From positions 434,001-498,000 of the forward strand of contig NZ_PGTS01000003.1 in the NCBI RefSeq assembly GCF_002844235.1: 64,000 nt of DNA. Direction: 5' to 3'. The position numbers and the translations under genes are program-made. The notes below the pieces were generated by a model that saw only the letters and a program-made list of their open reading frames with translations, made no database searches and was not told where the DNA came from. This DNA comes from Thalassospira povalilytica. GTDB lineage: Bacteria > Pseudomonadota > Alphaproteobacteria > Rhodospirillales > Thalassospiraceae. This document shows, piece after piece, positions 29,045 to 37,769 of this stretch (position 1 is the first letter of the stretch; each line of letters begins with the position of its first letter).

Positions 29045-30835
29045 ATGCAATTTGGCCGTAAAAAGCTGGCAAAACATGCCGCTTCCAAGGATGCACGACC
29101 AGAACTTGATGCAAGGTCCGTCATTCGTGAAGCCCGATTCACCTTTGTTCGCGGATTGGGCTGGGCCGGCGTAATGAGCGGCTTCATCAATATCCTTCAA
29201 CTGACCGTGCCGCTTTTCATGCTGCAGGTCCATGATCGCGTGATCAACAGCCAAAGCACCGACACGCTGATCCTGTTATTGGTGATCGCGATCGGGGCCA
29301 TCATCCTTTATGGCATTCTTGATTTCCTGCGCGCGCTTGTGTTTCAGGAAATGGCAAAGTCACTTCTGCGTCGCCTGAACCTGCCTGCGATTTCGGCGGC
29401 CATGCGGGTGGCCCTTGAAAAAGGATCCCTGCACGGAACCCAGGTGCTGCGGGACCTGTCCGATTTGCGCAACTTCATCACCGGTACCACCATCGCCGCC
29501 CCGCTTGAGGCCATCTGGTCGCCGATCTTCCTGTTCGTGATGTTTGCACTGCATCCCTATTACGGGATTGCCGGTCTGGTGGCGGTCTTGACCCTGATCG
29601 GGCTTAGTCTTTTGGGGGACCTGATGGTTCGTCAGGTCACCAAGGAAGGAACCGACGCCAATTTGCGCAATATCGGCGATATCGGATCGACCGTCTCGAA
29701 TGCCGAGGTGATCGAAGCAATGGGCATGATGCCTGCCTTGGCCCTGCGCTGGCGGCAGGCCCAAATCCATGCGAGCGAGCTGCTTGATGTCGGCAATATG
29801 CGCAGCAAGGGGATGTATTCTGTCACGCGCTCTGCCCGCTTTGGAATGCAAATCATCGTGCTGGCCATGGGCGCCTATCTTGTCATTCTGGGCGAAACCA
29901 CACCGGGTGCGATGATCGGCGGCACGGTGATTATGGGGCGGCTGTTATTGCCGTTCGATAATGTCACGCGTGATTGGCGGGCCTGGGTCGGGGCATTTTC
30001 ATCCTGGAAGCGCATCCGATCGATGCTCGAAGAAAGCCAGTCTGAACGTGAAATCAAACCCACCCCGCGTTCCGAAGGGCCGCTGATTGTTGATAATCTG
30101 GTTTATGCCGCACCGGGATCAAATGTGCCGGTTTTGCGCGGAATCAGTTTCGAGCTCGCCCCGGGTGACATCCTTGGTGTTGTCGGGCCTTCGGCGGCGG
30201 GCAAATCGACCCTGTCACGGTTGCTGGTTGGCGCGTCAAAGCCTGCAAATGGTGGTGTCTATCTTGACGGGCATAATGCTTATCTGTGGGAACGTGGATC
30301 GTTTGGCGACATGGTCGGCTATTTGCCGCAATCGGTGTCGCTTTTGAATGGCACCATTCGCGACAATATCAGTCGCATGCGTGACGCCAACCCCCGCAAG
30401 GTGATCGAGGCCGCCCGCGCAGCGGGTGTTCATGAAATGATCGGGCGGTTGCCGCTGGGCTATGACACGCCGATTGGTGCCGGGCGCCATACGCTATCGG
30501 GTGGCCAGCAACAGCGTATTGCATTGGCGCGCGCACTTTATGGCTGGCCGCGCCTTCTGGTTCTTGATGAACCCAATGCCAACCTTGATGCCGAAGGCGA
30601 AGCATCCCTGATCCGTGCTGTACGCCAGGCCGCCGATTCCGGGGCCATGGTGGTTCTGATCGCCCATCGTCAAAGTATCATGCAATACGCGACCAAGCTT
30701 CTGGTGATGCAGGACGGGCGGGTCAAACAGTTTGGCGAACGAACAGACGTGATCCGCAATCTTTCCAATGAAAATGACGATATCAAAAGCTTGCCTTCGG
30801 TCAAACGTAAGCAGGAAAACGGAGGTGCGGCATGA
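29045..30835 (+). CDS. Type I secretion system permease/ATPase (PrtD/ExpD1-like)
   Basis: A 596-residue inner-membrane ABC exporter half-transporter. Residues about 30-330 form the membrane domain; there is no peptidase C39 domain at the N-terminus. The ATPase shows Walker A GPSAAGKS at 381-388, signature LSGGQ at 484-488 and Walker B LLVLDEPNANLD. Such proteins export RTX substrates through a HlyD adaptor and TolC. The next genes encode exactly that adaptor and an RTX protein. A TolC homologue is not in the window. Confidence 0.93.
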   Translation: MQFGRKKLAKHAASKDARPELDARSVIREARFTFVRGLGWAGVMSGFINILQLTVPLFMLQVHDRVINSQSTDTLILLLVIAIGAIILYGILDFLRALVFQEMAKSLLRRLNLPAISAAMRVALEKGSLHGTQVLRDLSDLRNFITGTTIAAPLEAIWSPIFLFVMFALHPYYGIAGLVAVLTLIGLSLLGDLMVRQVTKEGTDANLRNIGDIGSTVSNAEVIEAMGMMPALALRWRQAQIHASELLDVGNMRSKGMYSVTRSARFGMQIIVLAMGAYLVILGETTPGAMIGGTVIMGRLLLPFDNVTRDWRAWVGAFSSWKRIRSMLEESQSEREIKPTPRSEGPLIVDNLVYAAPGSNVPVLRGISFELAPGDILGVVGPSAAGKSTLSRLLVGASKPANGGVYLDGHNAYLWERGSFGDMVGYLPQSVSLLNGTIRDNISRMRDANPRKVIEAARAAGVHEMIGRLPLGYDTPIGAGRHTLSGGQQQRIALARALYGWPRLLVLDEPNANLDAEGEASLIRAVRQAADSGAMVVLIAHRQSIMQYATKLLVMQDGRVKQFGERTDVIRNLSNENDDIKSLPSVKRKQENGGAA

Positions 30836-32214
30836 ACCGTGTCATTAACCTTGATGAGGGCGGGGCAACGATCCCGGCCGAGGAGCCCCAAGTCGCCTGG
30901 CACCAGATTCTGTCCGAAGAACGCGAAGCATCACGTCAAAGCCTGCGCAAGCCGATCATGGCCGGTCTCGCCGTAATCATTCTGGGATTTGGCGGTTTCC
31001 TGACCTGGGGGTTTACCGCCGAGCTTGATAGTGCGGCTGTGGCGACCGGCTCGGTGATTGTCGATTCCAAAAAGAAGGTCGTTAATCACTATGAAGGCGG
31101 CATCCTGAAAAAGCTTCTGGTCGAAGAAGGCGAGAAAGTTACAGCAGGTCAGGTATTGGCGCTTCTCGATGGTACGCGCAGTGAGGCCGAACTGGGTCAG
31201 TTGCGGGGTGAACGTTATGGCCTGATGGCAAAGCTTGCGCGATTGCGTGCCGAGCAGCGTGGTCTGCAAAATATCGCTTTCCCGCAGGAACTGACGGCCA
31301 GTGCGGATGATTATGTCGACGACATCCTGCGTGACGAGGAACGCCTGTTTGCCAAACGTAACGAGGTCTATGCAGCCAAACGCGATGCCCAGGCCAAACA
31401 GATCGATCAATTCGAAGCCGAAGCCCAGGCGCTCGATTCGCAAATCAAAGCCCGTACCCGTCAGGAAAAGCTCGTCGCCGAGCAGCTGAAAGGGATCCGT
31501 GAACTGGCCGAGAAGGGCTTTGCCACCCGAACCCAACTGGTCGAGATTGAAAACAACTGGTCGGATCTGGTCGGCGATATGGGCGAGTTCAAGGCCCAAA
31601 AAGCCGCCGCACAGCAGCAAAAGGCCGAAGCGGAGATCAATCTGGCTTCAATCGAAATGGAATGGCAAAGCGATATTGCGACCGAAATTCAGGAAGCCCA
31701 GCTTGCGCTGAATGATGTCACCCAACGCATGCGCGCCAGCACGGACGTCCTGAACCGGCTTGAGGTAAAAGCACCACAGGCAGGAACGGTCGCCAACATT
31801 CAGATCAGAACGCCGGGCGGTGTGATCAGTCCGGCTGAACCGATCATGGATATCATCCCCGAAGATGAACCATTGGTGATCGAAGCACGCATCAACCGAC
31901 AGGACATCGACTCGGTTCAAGTCGGCTCAAAGGCGCAAATACGGCTGACCGCCTATAGTCAGCGCCGATTAGCCCCCCTGAATGGCGAGGTACGCTATGT
32001 CGCGCCTGACCAAACCGTCGATGAACAGCGCGATGCGTCCTATTACATCGTGCGCGCGGCCATCGATCCGGCGGAACTTGCCCGGCATGAAGATATCAAA
32101 CTGCGCCCGGGCATGCCTGCGAACATTCTGGTTTTGAAAACACCGCGCAAGGCAATCGATTATCTGGTCGATCCGATCGTTCAGAGCATGGACAAGGCCT
32201 TCCGCGAAGAGTGA
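30832..32214 (+). CDS. HlyD family type I secretion periplasmic adaptor
   Basis: A 460-residue membrane fusion protein. A cytoplasmic tail of about 40 residues precedes a single transmembrane helix (about 43-62, IMAGLAVIILGFGGFLTWGF). A lipoyl-like half-motif (HYEGGILKKLLVEEGEKVTAGQVLALLD), long coiled coils and a C-terminal beta-barrel follow. It bridges the ABC exporter and an outer-membrane TolC. ATGA overlap with the ATPase gene shows tight coupling. A terminator follows, so the exporter pair is one transcription unit. Confidence 0.93.
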   Translation: MNRVINLDEGGATIPAEEPQVAWHQILSEEREASRQSLRKPIMAGLAVIILGFGGFLTWGFTAELDSAAVATGSVIVDSKKKVVNHYEGGILKKLLVEEGEKVTAGQVLALLDGTRSEAELGQLRGERYGLMAKLARLRAEQRGLQNIAFPQELTASADDYVDDILRDEERLFAKRNEVYAAKRDAQAKQIDQFEAEAQALDSQIKARTRQEKLVAEQLKGIRELAEKGFATRTQLVEIENNWSDLVGDMGEFKAQKAAAQQQKAEAEINLASIEMEWQSDIATEIQEAQLALNDVTQRMRASTDVLNRLEVKAPQAGTVANIQIRTPGGVISPAEPIMDIIPEDEPLVIEARINRQDIDSVQVGSKAQIRLTAYSQRRLAPLNGEVRYVAPDQTVDEQRDASYYIVRAAIDPAELARHEDIKLRPGMPANILVLKTPRKAIDYLVDPIVQSMDKAFREE

Positions 32215-32238
32215 TTCCTCCCCGCGTGATGCGGAACT

Positions 32239-32280
32239 GGGGTCAATCCGGCAGAAAACCGGGATTGACCCTTTTCTTTT
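32239..32280 (+). terminator. Rho-independent terminator after the type I secretion genes
   Basis: GGGTCAATCCGG (32240-32251) pairs with CCGGGATTGACCC (32259-32271) with one bulged base, then TTTTCTTTT. Confidence 0.85.
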
Positions 32281-32356
32281 CAAGTATAGATCAAATTTTG
32301 AATTAAATAATAAGTAAAATAAAAACAGTATTTATCGAATATATGTAATCAATATC

Positions 32357-32401
32357 GAAGTAAGTCATAATGTTGACAAAATAAAATCACAACAATACCC
32401 T
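32357..32401 (+). promoter_or_regulatory. RTX gene promoter with upstream operator half site
   Basis: TTGACA (32373-32378) is a perfect -35, followed after 17 bases by TACCCT (32396-32401). GAAGTAAGTC at 32357-32366, one mismatch from the arm of the 28869 inverted repeat, lies 6 bases upstream of the -35. Transcription would start near 32408 and give a leader of about 135 nt. Confidence 0.5.
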
Positions 32402-32436
32402 CCAGTAGATAAGTAAAAAAATGTAGGGTTTTCTGA

Positions 32437-32542
32437 GTGGCCGTTATCCGCGGGGCTCAGACCGCCCTGAGGGAACGGCCATCCTCTCGCGAGGGAAATA
32501 TCCCCGCGATGTCATTAATGTTGGGACACGAAGGAGGATTAC
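32437..32542 (+). ncRNA. Putative structured 5' leader with pseudoknot upstream of the RTX gene
   Basis: Helix P1 pairs TGGCCGTT (32438-32445) with AACGGCCA (32474-32481), 8 perfect bp plus a G:U. Inside it, P2 pairs CTCAG (32456-32460) with CTGAG (32467-32471). P3 pairs CCTC (32483-32486) with GAGG (32491-32494). CGCGGGG (32449-32455), left unpaired inside P1, is exactly complementary to CCCCGCG (32502-32508), forming a pseudoknot. TCCTC (32482-32486) could instead pair with GAGGA (32534-32538) of the ribosome-binding site. It does not match a riboswitch class I know. Confidence 0.5.
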
Positions 32543-33337
32543 ATGGCAACTCTCGAAGGCGGCGCCTTTGATGATGCGCTTCTCGGATCTCGTTTCAGTG
32601 ACGTCATCTTTGGACGTGGCGGAGACGACACAATCTTCGGACAAGGTGATGACGACGTTCTGTTCGGCGAAGAAGGCGATGATGCCTTGTTCGGCGGATC
32701 AGGCGACGATGTTGCCATTGGTGGCGAAGGTGATGATCTTCTGTTTGGTGGGTCGGGCGTCGATGCACTGATCGGAGGTGCCGGGAGCGACCTGCTGTCA
32801 GGTGGCTCTGGCGATGACGTTCTGTCAGGTGGATCGGGTGACGATATCATGCTTGGCGGATCAGGTGACGATGTGCTCGACGGCGGTTCTGGCGATGACG
32901 TCATGATCGGCGGCGGTGGCGACGATATCATGCTCGGCGGTGCCGGCGATGATGTCATGCTTGGCGGTTCTGGAAACGATGTTCTCCAGGGTGGTGAAGG
33001 TGACGACGTTCTCTTGGGCGGTGCCGGGGATGATGTCCTCGAAGGCGGTGCAGGGGACGATGTTCTGTCCGGCGGTTCCGGCGCAGACACCTTTGTCTTC
33101 TCCGGGGGTGGCGGCAACGATGTCGTGCTCGACTTCCAGGCTGGCGAGGACATGCTTTCCATTAGCAGCAATATCAACGACACCGGCATTGAAACCGCCG
33201 ATGACGTTGCTGCACGTGCAACGCAAGTTGGCGCCAATACTGTCATCGACCTTGGGAATGGTGATTCCATTACCCTTAACAATGTCGATGCAGAAGACAT
33301 CCAGGACGATCCGGACAGCTTCTTTAGCGTTCAGTAA
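32543..33337 (+). CDS. Small RTX calcium-binding protein, likely type I secreted (ExpE1/WgeA-like)
   Basis: A 264-residue very acidic protein. Residues 16-186 are 19 uninterrupted nonapeptides of the pattern GGxGxDxxx (GGSGDDVLS), which bind Ca2+ and fold into a parallel beta-roll outside the cell. The C-terminal block (TFVFSGGGGNDVVLDFQAGED, later IDLGNGDSITLNNV) is the usual RTX end region, and the last residues DSFFSVQ suit a C-terminal type I secretion signal. There is no N-terminal signal peptide and no enzymatic domain. AAGGAGGA precedes the ATG. By analogy with S. meliloti ExpE1 it may assist polysaccharide export or organisation. Confidence 0.88.
   Translation: MATLEGGAFDDALLGSRFSDVIFGRGGDDTIFGQGDDDVLFGEEGDDALFGGSGDDVAIGGEGDDLLFGGSGVDALIGGAGSDLLSGGSGDDVLSGGSGDDIMLGGSGDDVLDGGSGDDVMIGGGGDDIMLGGAGDDVMLGGSGNDVLQGGEGDDVLLGGAGDDVLEGGAGDDVLSGGSGADTFVFSGGGGNDVVLDFQAGEDMLSISSNINDTGIETADDVAARATQVGANTVIDLGNGDSITLNNVDAEDIQDDPDSFFSVQ
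32588..33100 (+). repeat. Tandem 27-bp coding repeats of the RTX beta-roll
   Basis: About 19 units of 27 bp in frame, each encoding one nonapeptide, with cores such as GGCGGTTCTGGCGATGACGT. The units are diverged, but several long near-identical blocks occur, so copy number could change by slippage or recombination. Confidence 0.85.
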
Positions 33338-33407
33338 TCCAATATGGGCGTCCGCAGCTTCGGCTGCGGGCTACCCGTCCTGATCTTCAAGTAAGTGAAA
33401 GAATGTC

Positions 33408-35645
33408 ATGCTTGAATTTGCCTCGTCCGATGCAGTGCGGACGACCGGCGAAGCGCCCGGTGTTTGCCTGCTGAACCCTGATACGTTGTTGTTGAGTTGG
33501 GATACACCCACCCGTTTGTGGGAAGTTCCCAAGCTTGAAACGATTGATGGTGCTGCGATTTCGCCGCAGGCTACTTTGCGTCTCCCGCTCGACGGGGGCG
33601 GCACCCGATTGCTGCGCGTCATCCGCCGTCCGGTGGATGAACCGGTCACAATTCTGGCCGAGGCCGGAACGCTGGGCCGCAAGGACGAGATCACAATTGA
33701 CCCCGATGGCGATTTTGAATTTGCCAGTGCTTCAACGCTTTTGAACGGTGTGACGCCCGCCGGTCGGCTTTCATTGGTGTCGACACTTTTGGGAATGTGG
33801 GCAAGCCTGTTCCGGTTGCGGTTGTCCAAAAGCTACAACAATTTCCTGCGTCAGCTCGTCGCGGCGATTGTCGACCGGCCAAAACCGGCCAAAGCTGTCG
33901 CAAAACTGTCCGATGAAAAGATATTGCTGGCCACCGCGTTGCCTGATGCCTTTAACGATATCGAGGCGGTGTTCATTGTTGCCCCGTCGGGTTTCAGGCG
34001 TCTGACACAGCTTCCCCATATCAGCCGGACCGGACCGCGCGGTCAAAAGATTGCCTATATGATTGCGGATCGGGCAAGCACCGAAACAGGGGCTTATCTG
34101 GTTGTTACCGGTATGCGCACTCTTGCTGTGCGTCATCTGCCCGATGCATCAGGCCTGCCATCACTGGCCCGCTGGTGGCAAAAGCAGGGCAAATCGGACG
34201 CCGATCTGCGCGAATATATCATTGGTACGCTCGCACGTGCTGACATGAAGTCCAGCAAGGCCGCGATTGAATTCCAGCTCCGCTGTCCGCTTTCAAGCCA
34301 GCGCGTGTCGGGTGGCGGATCGCTTCCAAGTGGCGAGGTTGATCTTGCGGTCACAACGGCACGCGGCACCCTGATTGGCGGCTGGTATCGCGATCCGGTC
34401 GATATGATCGCCAGCATAGATCTTCTCGACAGCAACGGTATCGCCCATCCGTTCGGGGATGGATTTTATCGATATCATGGCAACGTACAGGATGATGACC
34501 GGACAGTTCCGGCGACCGGCTTTGTCGGGTTCTATCAGGGTATCCAAAGCCCGGTCCCGATCCTTCAACCCAGAAGCCTGATGCGCCTGAAATCGGGTAA
34601 CCGGCATCTGATGGTTCCGCCCGCCCAGCCGATCGATCCCGCCGAGGCGCGCGCGCGCATTCTGCGCGCTGTGCCGCCCCAACACCTGACCGCAGACATT
34701 ATCGAAAACTGCCTTGCACCTGTGATTGGGGATCTGCAGCAAAAGCTGATGGGCTCGGTCAAGGTTGACCGGGTCATTGAAATCGGCACCCCGCACGACG
34801 ACCCGGATGTCTCGATCATTGTGCCGCTCTATCGTGTTCTGGGCTTCTTGCGTGCGCAGGTCGGGGCGTTTGCCTGTGATGACTGGGTCGCCAGATATTG
34901 TGAATTGGTCTTTGTGCTTGATTCCCCGGAACAGGCCGAAGAATGCGAACATTTGCTGCGCGGTCTGCATATTCTGTATGGCATTCCGATGCGCCTGGTG
35001 GTGATGACGCGCAATGGCGGGTATGCCCGGGCTTGCAATGCCGGCGCAGAACAGGCGCACGGGCATTTTCTGGCCATGCTCAATTCTGATGTCATCCCCC
35101 ATACGCCCGGCTGGGCGCAAGGCATGGCCGCCAAATTGGGCGGTGCTGATGAAGTCGCGGTCGTCGGTCCGAAACTCCTGTTTGAAGATGGCTCGATCCA
35201 GCATGCCGGGATGTATTTTGCCCGCAATGAAAGCGGCAAATGGCTGAACTACCACTATCACAAAGGCATGCCCGACCAGTTCAAGGATGCCAATATTGAA
35301 CGCTCGGTCCCCAGTGTCACCGGTGCCTGCATGATGATCCATCGTGATGCCTTTGAAGCGGTCGGTGGCTTCACCGAGGATTATGTAATTGGCGACTACG
35401 AAGACAGCGATCTTTGCCTGAAAATTCGCAAGGCCGATTTCGACATCAAATACCTCCCCGATGTCAGCCTCTATCACTTCGAACGCAAATCCATCTCCAC
35501 CCATGTTGATTACATGCGCGGCGTGGCTGCCGAATATAACGCCTGGCTGCATGCTGCGCGCTGGGGGGATGTGCTCGAAGACATTCACACCAACGGTGTG
35601 CCGCAATACCGATCGCAAAAAACCTCTGACGGAGAAGGGGCATGA
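33408..35645 (+). CDS. Large glycosyltransferase, C-terminal GT2 domain (ExpE2-like)
   Basis: A 745-residue protein. Residues about 470-720 form a GT-A domain of family 2: VSIIVPLYRV, the metal-binding NSD at 559-561, and the acceptor-side YEDSDL with E665-D666 as the ED base motif. The N-terminal 450 residues are of unclear fold and include a GW-type beta-sandwich segment (about 320-375, LIGGWYRDP). The long unknown N-terminus with C-terminal GT2 recalls the ExpE2 group. Probably adds sugars to the exopolysaccharide at the cytoplasmic membrane. Its stop overlaps the next start (ATGA). Confidence 0.85.
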   Translation: MLEFASSDAVRTTGEAPGVCLLNPDTLLLSWDTPTRLWEVPKLETIDGAAISPQATLRLPLDGGGTRLLRVIRRPVDEPVTILAEAGTLGRKDEITIDPDGDFEFASASTLLNGVTPAGRLSLVSTLLGMWASLFRLRLSKSYNNFLRQLVAAIVDRPKPAKAVAKLSDEKILLATALPDAFNDIEAVFIVAPSGFRRLTQLPHISRTGPRGQKIAYMIADRASTETGAYLVVTGMRTLAVRHLPDASGLPSLARWWQKQGKSDADLREYIIGTLARADMKSSKAAIEFQLRCPLSSQRVSGGGSLPSGEVDLAVTTARGTLIGGWYRDPVDMIASIDLLDSNGIAHPFGDGFYRYHGNVQDDDRTVPATGFVGFYQGIQSPVPILQPRSLMRLKSGNRHLMVPPAQPIDPAEARARILRAVPPQHLTADIIENCLAPVIGDLQQKLMGSVKVDRVIEIGTPHDDPDVSIIVPLYRVLGFLRAQVGAFACDDWVARYCELVFVLDSPEQAEECEHLLRGLHILYGIPMRLVVMTRNGGYARACNAGAEQAHGHFLAMLNSDVIPHTPGWAQGMAAKLGGADEVAVVGPKLLFEDGSIQHAGMYFARNESGKWLNYHYHKGMPDQFKDANIERSVPSVTGACMMIHRDAFEAVGGFTEDYVIGDYEDSDLCLKIRKADFDIKYLPDVSLYHFERKSISTHVDYMRGVAAEYNAWLHAARWGDVLEDIHTNGVPQYRSQKTSDGEGA

Positions 35646-36487
35646 GCCAGGTTCTTGCATTGTCTGAACACCAATCCCCGCTAACATCCGATTTTGGCGA
35701 AACCCATCTTGCCTGGTTGTGCCAGCAAATCATTTCCAACCGTTTTCTTCCGGTTCCCCCCGAAGAAGACGTCTTTGTCGGCGATGGTGATTATCGGGTC
35801 ATCGGTGCGGAATTCCTTGATCATTTTGTCCGCATGGGCGGGCTTAAAACCACTGACGATGTTCTTGATATCGGTTGCGGTATTGGCCGCATTGCCGTCC
35901 CGTTGACACAGTTCCTGAACCCCGAAAAGGCGATTTATCGTGGTCTGGATCCTGTGCGCAACGGCATTGAATGGTGCAAGCGCGCCATCACGCCAGCCTA
36001 TCCGAATTTCCGGTTTGAATGTGCCGACATCAGGAACGCACTTTACAACCCGGAAGGCGAAATCAGCGGGCGCGGCATACGATTGCCTTTTCAGGACGGA
36101 ACATTCGATTTCACCGCAATGATCTCGGTGGCAACCCACCTGCCGCCAGACGAAATCGAAGCCTATTGTTCCGAGGTCTTTCGTGTGCTGCGCCCGGGCG
36201 GGCGGCTGTTTCTGACCGCCTTTGTCATGTGCGCGGACGATGATCCGTCTCATCCGGACCGCGATGCCCGCCTCAAGGCATTCGCAAAGGCCGACGGTCA
36301 GCCCTGCTGGCATCTGCGTGGCGAAAATCCGATGGCCGCCGTCGGGTTTGACGATGCCTTTCTCGATGATGCCCTGACGACTGCCGGCTTTGACATCCAC
36401 ACCAAAAGCTTTGGCGCATGGCGCGGCAAGCCAGCCGCCCACTATCAGGATTTCCTGATTGCCCGGAAACCACGGAGGAACGCATGA
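35642..36487 (+). CDS. Class I SAM-dependent methyltransferase
   Basis: A 281-residue protein. The SAM loop DDVLDIGCGIGRIAVPL lies near residue 75, with GLDPVRNGIEW as the acidic second strand and VFRVLRPGGRLFLTAF downstream. It resembles small-molecule and sugar methyltransferases, so it may O-methylate a sugar of the polysaccharide, an inference from position. Both its start and stop overlap neighbours as ATGA, putting it in one tightly coupled glycosyltransferase operon. Confidence 0.85.
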   Translation: MSQVLALSEHQSPLTSDFGETHLAWLCQQIISNRFLPVPPEEDVFVGDGDYRVIGAEFLDHFVRMGGLKTTDDVLDIGCGIGRIAVPLTQFLNPEKAIYRGLDPVRNGIEWCKRAITPAYPNFRFECADIRNALYNPEGEISGRGIRLPFQDGTFDFTAMISVATHLPPDEIEAYCSEVFRVLRPGGRLFLTAFVMCADDDPSHPDRDARLKAFAKADGQPCWHLRGENPMAAVGFDDAFLDDALTTAGFDIHTKSFGAWRGKPAAHYQDFLIARKPRRNA

Positions 36488-37749
36488 ACCCGCGGATAAT
36501 GGTGCTTGCCCACAATCACCCCGATCTGCATCCGGGGGGCACGGAAATTTTCGCCCATGACCTGTTTCATGCCTACAAACGTGCGGAATGCGAAGCGCTG
36601 TTCATCGGGGCGACCAACGATGTTCATCGCGAACGCCGCCCGGGCACAAGTTTTCAGGCCATCAATGATGCTGGTGATGAAATGCTGTTTTGGGCGGGGC
36701 ATTTTGATCGCTTCAACATGTCCCAGACCGATCTTTATGCGGTGGCCCCGGATTTCACACGCCTTTTGAAAAGCTGGGCCCCGGATGTGGTGCATATCCA
36801 TCATCTGGTGCTGTGGGGCATCGAATTGCCAATGCTGATCCGCCGTGTTCTGCCGAACTGTCGGATTGTCATGACCCTGCATGACTATTATCAGATCTGC
36901 CCGAATGATGGTCTGATGATCCATCGCGGGACCAGAAACCGCTATACCAAGGCCGACGCCACCGGGCGTTTGTCCGGGCTTGATAGTTTTACACCCGATC
37001 AACATGCGATGCGCGCGGTCAATCTGCGCAACCATCTGCGCGTGGTGGATCATTTTGTCTCGCCCAGCGAATTCCTGCGCGCTCGTTATATCGACTGGGG
37101 CATCGAGCCAGACAGGATCTCGGTGATCAATAATGGGCGCCCAACTGTCCCGGCCGCGCCCAAACGCGATATCGGCGCTGCCGAAATGCCCAATGTCTTT
37201 GGCTATTTCGGCAATCTCAACCCCTGGAAGGGGGCGGATGTTCTGCTTGAAGCCGGTCGGATCCTTTCGGAAAGTCAGGTCGATTTCAATCTGCGCATCC
37301 ATGGCGCTGCTCTTTATCAGACCGACCAGTTTACCGATCGCATTGCCGATCTGTTCGAACAAAGCGGCCCGCAGGTGAGCCACATCGGCGCCTATCAGCG
37401 CGAAGATATTCCCGATCTGATGGCGCGGGTCGACTGGGTCGTTGTGCCGTCGATCTGGTGGGAAAATGCGCCACTGGTCATTCAGGAAGCCTTCCAGCAT
37501 GGCCGTCCGGTGATCACCAGTTCCATTGGCGGCATGGCCGAAATGGTTCGGGATGGCCATGACGGTATCCATGTGCGCCCCGATGACCCGGCCGAGCTGG
37601 CCCGCGTCATGAAAGACTGCGCAACCAATCCGAAACTCTGGAAAAAACTGTCGGGCCATGTCCGGGCGCCGGCCGGGATTGATGATGTCGCGCAGGAATA
37701 TCTGGCGATGATCCGCCGCATGGTTCGCCCTGATTTTGTTGCCGCCTGA
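36484..37749 (+). CDS. Glycosyltransferase family 4
   Basis: A 421-residue GT-B protein. It opens MNPRIMVLAHNHPDLHPGGTEIFAHDLFHAY, with the glycine loop of the acceptor domain. The donor domain has VPSIWWENAPLVIQEAFQHGRPVITS and the EX7E pair. It is a clear paralogue of the GT4 at 40784, with the same WWEN and SIGGMAE signatures, but lacks that protein's cysteine cluster. An upstream extension of the frame overlaps the methyltransferase; ATG 36484 overlapping the TGA is the sensible start. Confidence 0.88.
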   Translation: MNPRIMVLAHNHPDLHPGGTEIFAHDLFHAYKRAECEALFIGATNDVHRERRPGTSFQAINDAGDEMLFWAGHFDRFNMSQTDLYAVAPDFTRLLKSWAPDVVHIHHLVLWGIELPMLIRRVLPNCRIVMTLHDYYQICPNDGLMIHRGTRNRYTKADATGRLSGLDSFTPDQHAMRAVNLRNHLRVVDHFVSPSEFLRARYIDWGIEPDRISVINNGRPTVPAAPKRDIGAAEMPNVFGYFGNLNPWKGADVLLEAGRILSESQVDFNLRIHGAALYQTDQFTDRIADLFEQSGPQVSHIGAYQREDIPDLMARVDWVVVPSIWWENAPLVIQEAFQHGRPVITSSIGGMAEMVRDGHDGIHVRPDDPAELARVMKDCATNPKLWKKLSGHVRAPAGIDDVAQEYLAMIRRMVRPDFVAA

Positions 37750-37769
37750 CGTTCAACAAGGAGGCCGCT

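Larger units (their letters stand above)
32215..32542. other. Intergenic region: terminator, AT-rich promoter and structured leader of the RTX gene
   Basis: From left to right it holds the exporter terminator, about 120 very AT-rich bases with one operator-like half site, a promoter, and a GC-rich leader able to fold strongly. The parts are annotated separately. No ORF is supported. Confidence 0.6.

Noticed and set aside
32588-33100. Tandem 27-bp repeats considered as a CRISPR-like or satellite array
   Set aside because: Period is exactly 9 codons in frame with no spacers, which is explained fully by RTX nonapeptides.
32539-33300. Pro/Ser-rich open frame antisense to the RTX gene
   Set aside because: It is the complement of the Gly/Asp repeat and therefore artificially repetitive (SSPAPP).
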